From: CAIYXV01 sp035506255
GTDB taxonomy: Bacteria; Margulisbacteria; WOR-1; XYC2-FULL-46-14; WPAF01
Assembly (NCBI GenBank): GCA_035506255.1
Contig: DATJPS010000078.1
Span: 1 to 6,972, forward strand
Direction of reading: 5' to 3'
Length of the DNA: 6,972 bases
Under the pieces are notes generated by a model, which worked only from the letters and a program-made list of their open reading frames with translations, had not been told where the DNA came from and did no database searches. The position numbers were made by a program, and so were the translations under genes. Of this stretch, positions 1-6,900 are shown one piece after another. The number at the start of each line of letters is the position of its first letter. The first letter of the stretch is position 1.

Positions 1-1
1 C

Positions 2-994
2 GCTTTCCGCATGTCGCCGGTCTTCCTGAACAAACTGATCCGCAAGCGGGGGCAAGGATTCGATGCCGTGCTGCTTGACCACTCGATCATGGGAGCATAC
101 GCGCCGCTGGTGAGGAAACTGTTCCCGGACGCCTGCCTGGCCTGGAACGTCCATGAGCTGAGCTCCTTCTCCCGGCGAAGGAAAGAAAAGCTGGCGGCCT
201 ACAATCCGGTCAGGAGGTTAGCGTTCCTTTTCGAAAGGATCCGGAGCCAGATCGCGGAAAAGATGATCTATTCGTCCTGCGACCTGGTGCTTACTTTCAG
301 CAGCGCCGAATACGGATCGATCCGCTCGGCCGGTTGCCCGGCGGACAAGGTGCAGTTCGTGCAGCCTCACGTGGACGGTCATGCCGGGACGGATGGGGCA
401 CGGCCTTCGAGTTCATCCGGAGGGGTGCTGTTCTTCGGGAAGATGGACCGGGAGAATAACCGGGACGCGGCGGAAATACTGATCAAGGAAGTGTTCCCGC
501 GCATAAAGCAAAAAGTCCCGGGGGCCAGATGTTATATCCTTGGCGCGGAACCGCCGGAAAGGCTTACCCGGCTGGCGTCGGTCGACGTGGAGATCTCCGG
601 CTACGTCGAGGATTTTAAACGCTATTTGACCTCCATAAAGGTGGCGGTCTTTCCGCTGCGGATGGGGAGCGGGATCAAGTTCAAGATCCTGGACGCATTG
701 TCGTGGGGGATCCCGGTGATCACCACCGGGGTCGGGGTGGAGGGAATAGAAGGCATAAGCCCGGCGCTGAGGATCGCGGACCGGCCGGAAGAGATGGCGG
801 AGCAGGCGGTGCAGGTATTGTCGATGGACCGGGAGAGGTACGAACCGCTGAGCGGGGAAGCGCGGGACTTCATATCGCGGAATTACGACTGGCAGGGCAA
901 TTGCGAGGCGATAGAGAACATGATCAACTGGTGCCAAAACAAAAAGCGGGGCCGGAAGACCGGACGTGAAAGGGCGGTCAGAACAATACAATGA
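2..994 (+). CDS. GT4-type glycosyltransferase, N-terminus outside window
   Basis: This is the C-terminal part of a GT-B fold glycosyltransferase that probably adds one sugar from a nucleotide-sugar donor to a growing surface glycan in the cytoplasm. The frame is open to the window edge, with three sense codons before the ATG at 11, so that ATG is probably internal. Aligned by eye with the GT4 module of the large gene downstream, about 70-80 N-terminal residues are missing. Visible parts are a Rossmann-like strand (FDAVLLD), a WNVHELSSF stretch in the position of the related module's DTVDLHYL, an inter-domain start at GVLFFGKMDRENNRDA (from about nt 422), and the donor-side motif GSGIKFKILDALSWGIPVI (nt 665-721). 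In that motif the EX7E glutamates of classical GT4 enzymes read Ser and Asp. The C-terminus is basic (KKRGRKTGRER). Its stop overlaps the permease start by ATGA. Family assignment is firm; donor and acceptor are unknown. Confidence 0.88.
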   Translation, partial: AFRMSPVFLNKLIRKRGQGFDAVLLDHSIMGAYAPLVRKLFPDACLAWNVHELSSFSRRRKEKLAAYNPVRRLAFLFERIRSQIAEKMIYSSCDLVLTFSSAEYGSIRSAGCPADKVQFVQPHVDGHAGTDGARPSSSSGGVLFFGKMDRENNRDAAEILIKEVFPRIKQKVPGARCYILGAEPPERLTRLASVDVEISGYVEDFKRYLTSIKVAVFPLRMGSGIKFKILDALSWGIPVITTGVGVEGIEGISPALRIADRPEEMAEQAVQVLSMDRERYEPLSGEARDFISRNYDWQGNCEAIENMINWCQNKKRGRKTGRERAVRTIQ

Positions 995-1818
995 GAACAA
1001 CGGACAGGATAACCGTTAAACCGAGCAAAGGCCTTCGCCTTCCCAACTTGATAGAGCTTTGGGAAAAGCGGGAGCTTATGTATTTCCTGATGTGGCGGGA
1101 CGTCAAGCTACGCTATAAACAGACCGTCTTCGGCGTGCTGTGGGCGGTGCTGCAGCCGTTCGTTATGATGCTGGTTTTCAGTTTCTTCTTCGGCAAGATG
1201 GGAAGGATGCCTTCGGACGGGATCCCTTATCCGGTGTTCTGCTATACCGCGCTGGTTCCCTGGACCTTCTTTTCCAACGGCATCACCCAGGCGACCTCCA
1301 GCCTGGTGTTCAGCTCCATCCTGATCAAGAAGATCTATTTCCCGCGCATCATCATCCCGCTGTCGTCGGTGATGTCGGGCGCGGTCGATTTCCTATTCGC
1401 TTTTGCCGTGCTGATCGGCATGTCGGCCTATTACGGCATATATCCGAACTGGCATTCATGGATGGTGCCGGCGCTTTTCCTGCTGATGCTCATTACCGCG
1501 ATCGGGGTGGGACTCTGGTTCTCCGCCCTCAACGTCCTGTTCCGCGATGTCCGCTACGTTATCCCGATGCTGACCCAGGTCTGGATGTTCAGCACGCCGA
1601 TCATCTATCCGCTGAAGATCATCCCGGGAAAATGGCGCGTATTGATGGGATTGAATCCGATGGCGAGCGTGGTAGCGGGGTTCCGGTGGGGGTTGCTGGG
1701 GACCTCTCCCGTACCGCGGACGATGCTGCTGCTTTCGCTGCTTTCCGCCTCCGCCATGGTTTTGAGCGGGCTGGTGGTGTTCGGGATGATGGAAAAGACC
1801 TTTGAGGATATGGTATGA
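991..1818 (+). CDS. wzm: ABC-2 type polysaccharide export permease (Wzm/KpsM-like)
   Basis: This is the integral membrane subunit of an ABC exporter that moves a lipid-linked O-antigen or capsule chain across the inner membrane, working as a dimer with the ATPase encoded next. It has 275 residues, the usual size. An amphipathic N-terminus leads into WRDVKLRYKQTVFG (residues 35-48), a hallmark just before the first membrane segment. Six hydrophobic segments are visible at about 47-68, 80-105, 120-147, 157-180, 186-207 and 243-266. Family motifs include LFRDVRYVIP (183-192), STPIIYP (201-207) and LNPMASVVAGFRWGL (221-235). The start ATG is chosen because it forms ATGA with the upstream stop and the protein begins just before the conserved region. 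There is only a weak, distant purine stretch upstream (AGGG near 971), so translation is probably coupled to the preceding gene. The symbol reflects family, not a proven O-antigen role; kpsM or tagG-type naming is possible. Confidence 0.95.
   Translation: MRTTDRITVKPSKGLRLPNLIELWEKRELMYFLMWRDVKLRYKQTVFGVLWAVLQPFVMMLVFSFFFGKMGRMPSDGIPYPVFCYTALVPWTFFSNGITQATSSLVFSSILIKKIYFPRIIIPLSSVMSGAVDFLFAFAVLIGMSAYYGIYPNWHSWMVPALFLLMLITAIGVGLWFSALNVLFRDVRYVIPMLTQVWMFSTPIIYPLKIIPGKWRVLMGLNPMASVVAGFRWGLLGTSPVPRTMLLLSLLSASAMVLSGLVVFGMMEKTFEDMV
1804..1808 (+). promoter_or_regulatory. Ribosome binding site for the ATPase gene
   Basis: GAGGA lies inside the last codons of the permease, six bases before the ATG at 1815. 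The spacing suits a Shine-Dalgarno element, and it supports the start that overlaps the permease stop. Confidence 0.6.
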
Positions 1819-2666
1819 CGAATAAAGCGGATTGCGCGATCAGGGTGGAGGGGATCGGGAAAAGATATCCGATCTCATCCCGGCTGGCGCAGTTCGGATC
1901 ACTGCGGGAATCCATGAGCAATGCCGCCCGGTCACAGGCGAAAAAAATGCTTGATCTATTGAGGGGGAAGGTGGATTCGGCGCTCGATCTGGACGATTCC
2001 ATCTGGGCGCTCCGCGATGTCTCGTTCGAGGTGGGACGAGGCGAGGCGGTCGGAGTGGTCGGGCGGAATGGTTCCGGCAAGAGCACTTTGTTGAAGATCA
2101 TTTCGCGTATTACCGAGCCGACAGAAGGATGGGCCGAGATAAACGGGCGGGTTGGGGCGCTGCTGGAAGTGGGAGCGGCGTTCCATCCCGAATTAACGGG
2201 ACGCGAGAACATCTATCTCAGCGGCGTGATCAGGGGGATGAAAAAACGCGATCTCGACCGCAAGTTCGACGAGATCGTCGCTTTTTCGGGCATCGGGAAG
2301 TTCATCGACACTGCCATCAAACGCTACTCTTCGGGGATGGTGGTGAGACTGGGATTCTCGGTCGCGGTACATCTTCAGCCGGAGATACTTTTGGTAGATG
2401 AGGTGCTGGCAGTTGGCGACGCGGAGTTCCGCGAACAATGCATGGAAAAGATGAAAAGCATCATCCGGGATTCCGGTACCACGGTCTTCCTGGTAACCCA
2501 CCAGGTCCAAAACATTTATGACCTGTGCCAGAAGACGATCTGGCTGGACGGGGGAAGGATCGTCGCCATCGGCGGGACAGAAGAAGTGCTCCAGGGCCTA
2601 AAACAGGCACAAAGAAATACCGCATTGGATAATAAAAAATACTGGGGATGGATGTACAACATATGA
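1815..2666 (+). CDS. wzt: ABC exporter ATPase (Wzt/KpsT-like), without C-terminal glycan-binding domain
   Basis: This is the nucleotide-binding subunit that drives polysaccharide export with the upstream permease at the cytoplasmic face of the inner membrane. It has 283 residues. The extended N-terminal part (about 1-75, including IGKRYPI and the SIWALRDVSFEV lead-in) is typical of Wzt/TagH-like ATPases. Visible ATPase motifs are Walker A GRNGSGKST (83-91), a signature loop YSSGM (171-175) in the variant form usual for this subfamily, Walker B ILLVDE (191-196) with D-loop AVGD (199-202), and the switch histidine in LVTHQ (H229). After the NBD only about 30 residues remain. E. coli O9a-type Wzt, by contrast, carries a further domain of roughly 150 residues that binds the modified glycan end. 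The gene starts in the permease stop (ATGA) and ends in the next ATGA. I see no frameshift, so the short form looks genuine rather than broken. Confidence 0.95.
   Translation: MTNKADCAIRVEGIGKRYPISSRLAQFGSLRESMSNAARSQAKKMLDLLRGKVDSALDLDDSIWALRDVSFEVGRGEAVGVVGRNGSGKSTLLKIISRITEPTEGWAEINGRVGALLEVGAAFHPELTGRENIYLSGVIRGMKKRDLDRKFDEIVAFSGIGKFIDTAIKRYSSGMVVRLGFSVAVHLQPEILLVDEVLAVGDAEFREQCMEKMKSIIRDSGTTVFLVTHQVQNIYDLCQKTIWLDGGRIVAIGGTEEVLQGLKQAQRNTALDNKKYWGWMYNI
2644..2652 (+). promoter_or_regulatory. Possible ribosome binding site for the fusion gene
   Basis: The purine-rich run GGGGATGGA ends ten bases before the ATG at 2663. It immediately abuts and overlaps the alternative in-frame ATG at 2648, so it cannot serve that codon. 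It therefore favours the 2663 start, though the spacing is a little long. Confidence 0.4.
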
Positions 2667-5600
2667 AGGAGCGGAAAGCGGTAATAATACTGGGGATGCA
2701 TCGCAGCGGCACGTCGGCCGTTGCCGGAGTTCTATCGATCCTTGGCGCAAATTATGGAAAAATGATGATGAAGCCGGCACGCGACAACATTGGCGGATTT
2801 TATGAGAATGAACGTATCTATCGTATAAATGAGGAAATATTGGGCAAACTCGGTTCTTCCTGGGACGATCCGTTCCCGTTGCCCGATAATTGGCAATGTT
2901 CGCCGCTGATGGAACCCTTCCGTAAACAAATCGCCGTTATCCTTGATGAAGAATTTGGAGAAAGCAATTTGATAGTGATCAAAGATCCGCGTATCTGCCG
3001 GCTATTCCCGATATGGCGGGATATATTGGAATCGCGGGGATTTGAACTGAAAATAGTGCTTTCGATAAGGGGTCCTTTGGAGGTCGCGGATTCATTGGCG
3101 GAGCGAAGCGGATTTACCAGGGAATATTCCCTGCTGTTGTGGCTGGACCATATCCTATGCGCGGAATACTCAAGCCGCGGCTATACGCGCGCAATAATCC
3201 CGTATCAGACGATGCTGGACGATCCGGAAGGTACGGCACGTTATATAACTGAAAAGCTGGGATTGCTTCTTACTTCAGAACAAGAGGCAAGGATGAAGGA
3301 AATAAGGGCCCATATTGATCCTGGTCTCAGGCATTTCAAAACCGATCAAAAAGCAATGTCAGATCAGGTGTGGCCAGGGGTCATTGGCTGCTACAGTGCG
3401 ATGCTGGAATTGGCCGAAAATAGGAATGGGGAGATTGCGGCCAAATCACTAGACCGCATACGTTCTGATCTCGTAACGATGCGCCGCTACTTTTATCCGC
3501 CGGAGATCGTTTCCCGCTTCAGCGATTCGGTCCGTGCCGAAGGCCAGGTCAGGGAGATCGGTCGATTGATCAGGGAGAAGGAAGAAAATATAGGAAGATT
3601 GGAACGTCTGCTGGGTTTGATCACTAATTCGCGTTCATGGAAGCTCACCGGGCCGTTGCGAACGGTTTTGGGAAATGCAAAGGCGATCGCCATTGCTGCG
3701 AAAAGAGGAATGGCCCGTATGCGGATAAAAGAACGGGAACGCAATGACACGGTCGATTACATCAAGCTGGAAGATGCTTGCGGTAATAAAGCGGAAGAAA
3801 CTCCGGGTTTCGCGCCCGCGGATAAGCCGCGGATCTCGATAATCATTCCCGCGTTCAACCAGGCCGAACATACCTATAATTGCCTGAGATCCGTTCGGGC
3901 CAGCTTGAACGACCGTAATGATTGCGAGATCATCGTTGTTGACGATCGCTCAACAGATGAGACCCCCCAGATGCTCACTAAAATAAAAGGGATCCGTGTT
4001 ATCCGGAACCCGGCTAACCGGGGATATCTTAATTCCTGCAATCTGGCCTCTGAGGTGGCGCGGGGAGAATATCTGGTCCTACTTAATAATGACACCCTTG
4101 TTTGCAGGGGTTGGCTCGATAGCATGCTCGATACTTTCAGGGAATTCCCTTCCGCGGGCATGGTCGGGGTAAAGCTCGTTTATCCCGATGGACTGCTGCA
4201 GGAAGCCGGGAGCGTCGTATGGAGAGACGGTTCGGCCTATAATTACGGCCGGGGCGACGATCCGTCAAGACCGGAATATAACTATGCCAGAGAAACGGAT
4301 TACTGTTCCGGTGCCTGTTTAATGATCCCGAGCTCCCTGTTCGAAGATTTGGGCCGCTACGATATCAGATATTTGCCGGCTTACTATGAGGACGTCGATC
4401 TGGCTTTCAAGGTAAGGGGAGCGGGGAAGAAGGTCATCTATCAGCCGAATGCCAAAGTCGTGCATTATGAAGGCGTATCTTCGGGAACGGACCTGTCGTC
4501 GGGAGTGAAGCAGTACCAGGTCGTTAACCAGGGAGTGTTCCGGGAAAAATGGGCAGGGGCACTGAACTCGCACTTTGACCGCGGCGAAACTGCGGAAAAA
4601 GCGGTGGGACGATACTTTAACAAGCGTGTCCTGGTGATCGATGAGTGCCTCTGCCGCCCCGATCGCGATGCCGGCTCCGCGAGAATGGTGGAGGTGCTGC
4701 GGATCTTGAGAGAGATGGGTGCCGGCATCACCTTTATTCCCTCTAACCGTTTTTATGAGGAACCGTACCTGAGCGATATGCGGGGCATGGGCATTGAGGT
4801 GCTTGATCGGGCGGACTTCGGTTCGGTAAAACGATATCTTTCCAGCAAGGGCGCGCAGTTCGACGCGGTCGTGCTAAGCCGTGTCGGTCCGGGGATCAAA
4901 TATCTGGAACTGGTGCGTCAGCAGTGCGGCCGGGCGCAGATCATATTCGATACGGTGGACCTCCATTATTTAAGGGAAGCGCGCGAAGCGGAAGTCCGGT
5001 CCGATAAAATATTACTCGCCCGCTCAAATGAGACCAAGGCCAGCGAACTAAAGGTCGCTTCCGGGTCCGATATCACGCTTGTAGTGAGCGCCGCGGAAAA
5101 AAGCGTCCTGGGCAGAGAAGCTCCGCATTTAAAGGTGGACATCGTTCCCACTATTTACGAGGTCCATGGTTGTAATACGCCGTTCTCGGAACGCGGGGAT
5201 CTGATGTTCGTCGGCGGATTCCAGCATCCTCCCAATCCGGACGCCATGCGATATTTCATAAACGAGATCTTTCCGGCCGTGCGGAATAAACTGAAGGGGG
5301 TTAAACTCTATGTGATCGGAAGCGATCCTCCGACCGATCTTATCCGTCTCTCTGCCGATGACGTGATCGTGACCGGATTTGTTTCCGACCTCGCTCTTTA
5401 CCTTGACCGGTGCCGCGTTTCGGTGGCGCCTTTGAGGTTCGGCGCCGGCATCAAAGGCAAGATCAATTTAAGTATGAGCTACGGGCTGCCGGTGGTCGCG
5501 ACCCTGGTGGCGGTGGAAGGCATGGAGCTGAAGGACCGGGAAAGCGTGATGATCGCGAATAATGGCAGTGAATTCGCGGAAGCGGTGATAGAGCTTTATC

Positions 5601-5722
5601 ATGACCGTGAATTGTGGGAAAAGCTTTCGCGGAACGGTCTGGATAATGTGGCCCGCCATTTTTCCAGAGCGGCCGCGTCCAAAGCTTTGACCAGGGTATT
5701 TGGTGGCGGAGGTGGCAGATGA
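2663..5722 (+). CDS. Three-domain fusion: sulfotransferase-like + GT2 + GT4 glycosyltransferase
   Basis: This is a 1019-residue cytoplasmic protein that appears to join three enzymes of glycan assembly. Residues 1 to about 260 resemble PAPS-dependent sulfotransferases: GMHRSGTS (11-18) is the 5'-phosphosulfate loop, KDPR is at 107-110, and R136...S144 in RGPLEVADSL is the likely 3'-phosphate site. Residues about 265-380 are a charged helical linker, possibly coiled coil (about 294-320), with the SRSWKLTGPLR motif (323-333) often found before GT2 domains. A GT2 domain starts near P389, with VDD (D427, D428), the NND metal motif (475-477) and EDVDL (E576, D577) as putative base. Residues 654-1019 form a GT4 module with FDTVDLHYLRE, FVGGFQHPPNPDA (from 849) and GAGIKGKINLSMSYG (927-941). 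Start 2663 is preferred over the ATG at 2648 because it makes the ATGA overlap seen at every other junction. Domain calls are firm; sulfo transfer and sugar specificity are not shown. The 5' third is AT-richer than its neighbours. Confidence 0.9.
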   Translation: MKERKAVIILGMHRSGTSAVAGVLSILGANYGKMMMKPARDNIGGFYENERIYRINEEILGKLGSSWDDPFPLPDNWQCSPLMEPFRKQIAVILDEEFGESNLIVIKDPRICRLFPIWRDILESRGFELKIVLSIRGPLEVADSLAERSGFTREYSLLLWLDHILCAEYSSRGYTRAIIPYQTMLDDPEGTARYITEKLGLLLTSEQEARMKEIRAHIDPGLRHFKTDQKAMSDQVWPGVIGCYSAMLELAENRNGEIAAKSLDRIRSDLVTMRRYFYPPEIVSRFSDSVRAEGQVREIGRLIREKEENIGRLERLLGLITNSRSWKLTGPLRTVLGNAKAIAIAAKRGMARMRIKERERNDTVDYIKLEDACGNKAEETPGFAPADKPRISIIIPAFNQAEHTYNCLRSVRASLNDRNDCEIIVVDDRSTDETPQMLTKIKGIRVIRNPANRGYLNSCNLASEVARGEYLVLLNNDTLVCRGWLDSMLDTFREFPSAGMVGVKLVYPDGLLQEAGSVVWRDGSAYNYGRGDDPSRPEYNYARETDYCSGACLMIPSSLFEDLGRYDIRYLPAYYEDVDLAFKVRGAGKKVIYQPNAKVVHYEGVSSGTDLSSGVKQYQVVNQGVFREKWAGALNSHFDRGETAEKAVGRYFNKRVLVIDECLCRPDRDAGSARMVEVLRILREMGAGITFIPSNRFYEEPYLSDMRGMGIEVLDRADFGSVKRYLSSKGAQFDAVVLSRVGPGIKYLELVRQQCGRAQIIFDTVDLHYLREAREAEVRSDKILLARSNETKASELKVASGSDITLVVSAAEKSVLGREAPHLKVDIVPTIYEVHGCNTPFSERGDLMFVGGFQHPPNPDAMRYFINEIFPAVRNKLKGVKLYVIGSDPPTDLIRLSADDVIVTGFVSDLALYLDRCRVSVAPLRFGAGIKGKINLSMSYGLPVVATLVAVEGMELKDRESVMIANNGSEFAEAVIELYHDRELWEKLSRNGLDNVARHFSRAAASKALTRVFGGGGGR
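5708..5714 (+). promoter_or_regulatory. Strong ribosome binding site before the WbsX-like gene
   Basis: GGAGGTG sits in the last codons of the fusion gene. It ends four bases before the ATG at 5719 and seven before the adjacent ATG at 5722. It is the clearest Shine-Dalgarno match in the window. Spacing slightly favours the second ATG; overlap geometry favours the first. Confidence 0.65.
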
Positions 5723-6900
5723 TGGCGGAACAAGCGGCAAGGCTGATCGCTTTTTATCTGCCGCAATACCACCCGATACCGGAAAACGACGAGTGGTGGG
5801 GCAAGGGATTCACCGAATGGACGAATGTAATGAATGCCAAGCCGCAATATCGAGGGCATGACCAGCCGAATCAGCCTTCCGAATTGGGTTATTATGATCT
5901 GCGTTCGCCCGAAATACGGGAACAACAGGCGCAGCTGGCGAAAGAACACGGGATCGAGGGCTTTTGTTACTGGCATTATTGGTTCAATGGCAAGCTTCTT
6001 CTTGAAAGACCGGTGCTCGATATGCTGGCTTCCGGCCGTCCCGATATCCCGTTCTGTCTGGCTTGGGCCAATGAACCCTGGTCGCGTCGTTGGACGGGAG
6101 AACCGCTCGACATTCTGCAGGAACAGACGTACGGCGGGGTGGAGGATCACGAAAGACATTTTGAATGGCTTTTACCCGCGCTTACGGACCGGCGCGCGAT
6201 AAAGGTGGACGGGAAACCGCTGTTCCTGATCTACCGCGCGGACCAAGTGCCGGATATACGCGGCATGCTTGCGCGGTGGCGCGTTCTTGCCGCAAGTAAT
6301 GGACTTCCCGGACTTTATTTTATCTCGATCGGCACCACCGGGACCTACGGGATCGATACGCGCGCATGGGGCTTTGACGCGGTGCTGGAATTCCAGCCCA
6401 ATTGGAAAAAGTGCGGAGAGTTCATGAAATGGGGAGATCCCCGTATCGGCAACCGGTTCCGCAACCTGCTGCGGGCGGTCTCCGAATCGGAGGGTAGAAT
6501 CGTGACCAGGATCGATCCTTCGGGCATCATGAGGAAATCGTTAAAAAGGCTGCAGGGCCCGAGGATATTCGACTACAAGGAACTATGGCCGTACCTTTTT
6601 AACGGCGGCGAGCCGTCCTACCCGTCTTATCCCTGTGTCTTCCCCAGATGGGACAATTCTCCGCGTAAAGGCAGAAGGGGATTGATAGTGAAGGATTCCG
6701 ATCCGTACGAATATCGCAAATGGCTTACATCGGCCATAGGAAAGGTAGCGTCCAGGCCCAGGGACTGCCGTTTGGTGTTCATCAACGCCTGGAACGAATG
6801 GGCGGAGGGGAATTACCTGGAGCCGGACCGAAAGTTCGGCCGCGCTTACCTGGAAGCGACCAGGGACGCTATTTCATCGAAAGCGGCTGAACGGATATGA
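5719..6900 (+). CDS. WbsX/GH99-like glycan biosynthesis protein
   Basis: This is a 393-residue protein of the WbsX family (Pfam Glyco_tran_WbsX), which has a GH99-like fold and is common in O-antigen and capsule clusters. It is annotated as a putative glycosyltransferase, but the reaction is not well established and a glycoside hydrolase-like activity is possible. Hallmarks are IAFYLPQYHPIPENDEWWG (10-28) followed by GFTEW (30-34), the HGIEGFCYWHYWF block (77-89), LAWANEPWSRRW (114-125) and the C-terminal INAWNEWAEGNYLEPD (355-370), rich in acidic and aromatic residues suited to a sugar-binding cleft. No signal peptide or membrane segment is visible, so it should act in the cytoplasm. The gene begins with two successive ATGs (5719 and 5722). 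The first overlaps the upstream TGA, and the two starts differ by one residue. It ends in an ATGA shared with the next gene. Length is near the family norm and the gene looks intact. Confidence 0.92.
   Translation: MMAEQAARLIAFYLPQYHPIPENDEWWGKGFTEWTNVMNAKPQYRGHDQPNQPSELGYYDLRSPEIREQQAQLAKEHGIEGFCYWHYWFNGKLLLERPVLDMLASGRPDIPFCLAWANEPWSRRWTGEPLDILQEQTYGGVEDHERHFEWLLPALTDRRAIKVDGKPLFLIYRADQVPDIRGMLARWRVLAASNGLPGLYFISIGTTGTYGIDTRAWGFDAVLEFQPNWKKCGEFMKWGDPRIGNRFRNLLRAVSESEGRIVTRIDPSGIMRKSLKRLQGPRIFDYKELWPYLFNGGEPSYPSYPCVFPRWDNSPRKGRRGLIVKDSDPYEYRKWLTSAIGKVASRPRDCRLVFINAWNEWAEGNYLEPDRKFGRAYLEATRDAISSKAAERI

Noticed and set aside
11..13. ATG at 11 as the true start of the first gene
   Set aside because: The frame is open upstream to the window edge, and comparison with the GT4 module downstream shows that about 70-80 N-terminal residues would be missing, so the gene most likely begins outside the window.
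413..1000. 195-codon reading frame on the minus strand opposite the first glycosyltransferase
   Set aside because: It lacks recognisable motifs, is rich in Arg, Pro and His as expected of a GC-rich antisense frame, and lies opposite a well-supported gene.
1140..1805. 221-codon plus-strand frame inside the permease
   Set aside because: It is a shifted-frame shadow of a gene whose six membrane segments and motifs are in the other frame.
1619..2212. 197-codon minus-strand frame across the permease/ATPase junction
   Set aside because: It is Ser/Pro/Arg-rich low-complexity translation with no family resemblance, opposite two clearly conserved genes.
5599..6159. 186-codon minus-strand frame opposite the WbsX-like gene
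   Set aside because: It covers the conserved WbsX N-terminal half in antisense; no motif or ribosome site supports it.
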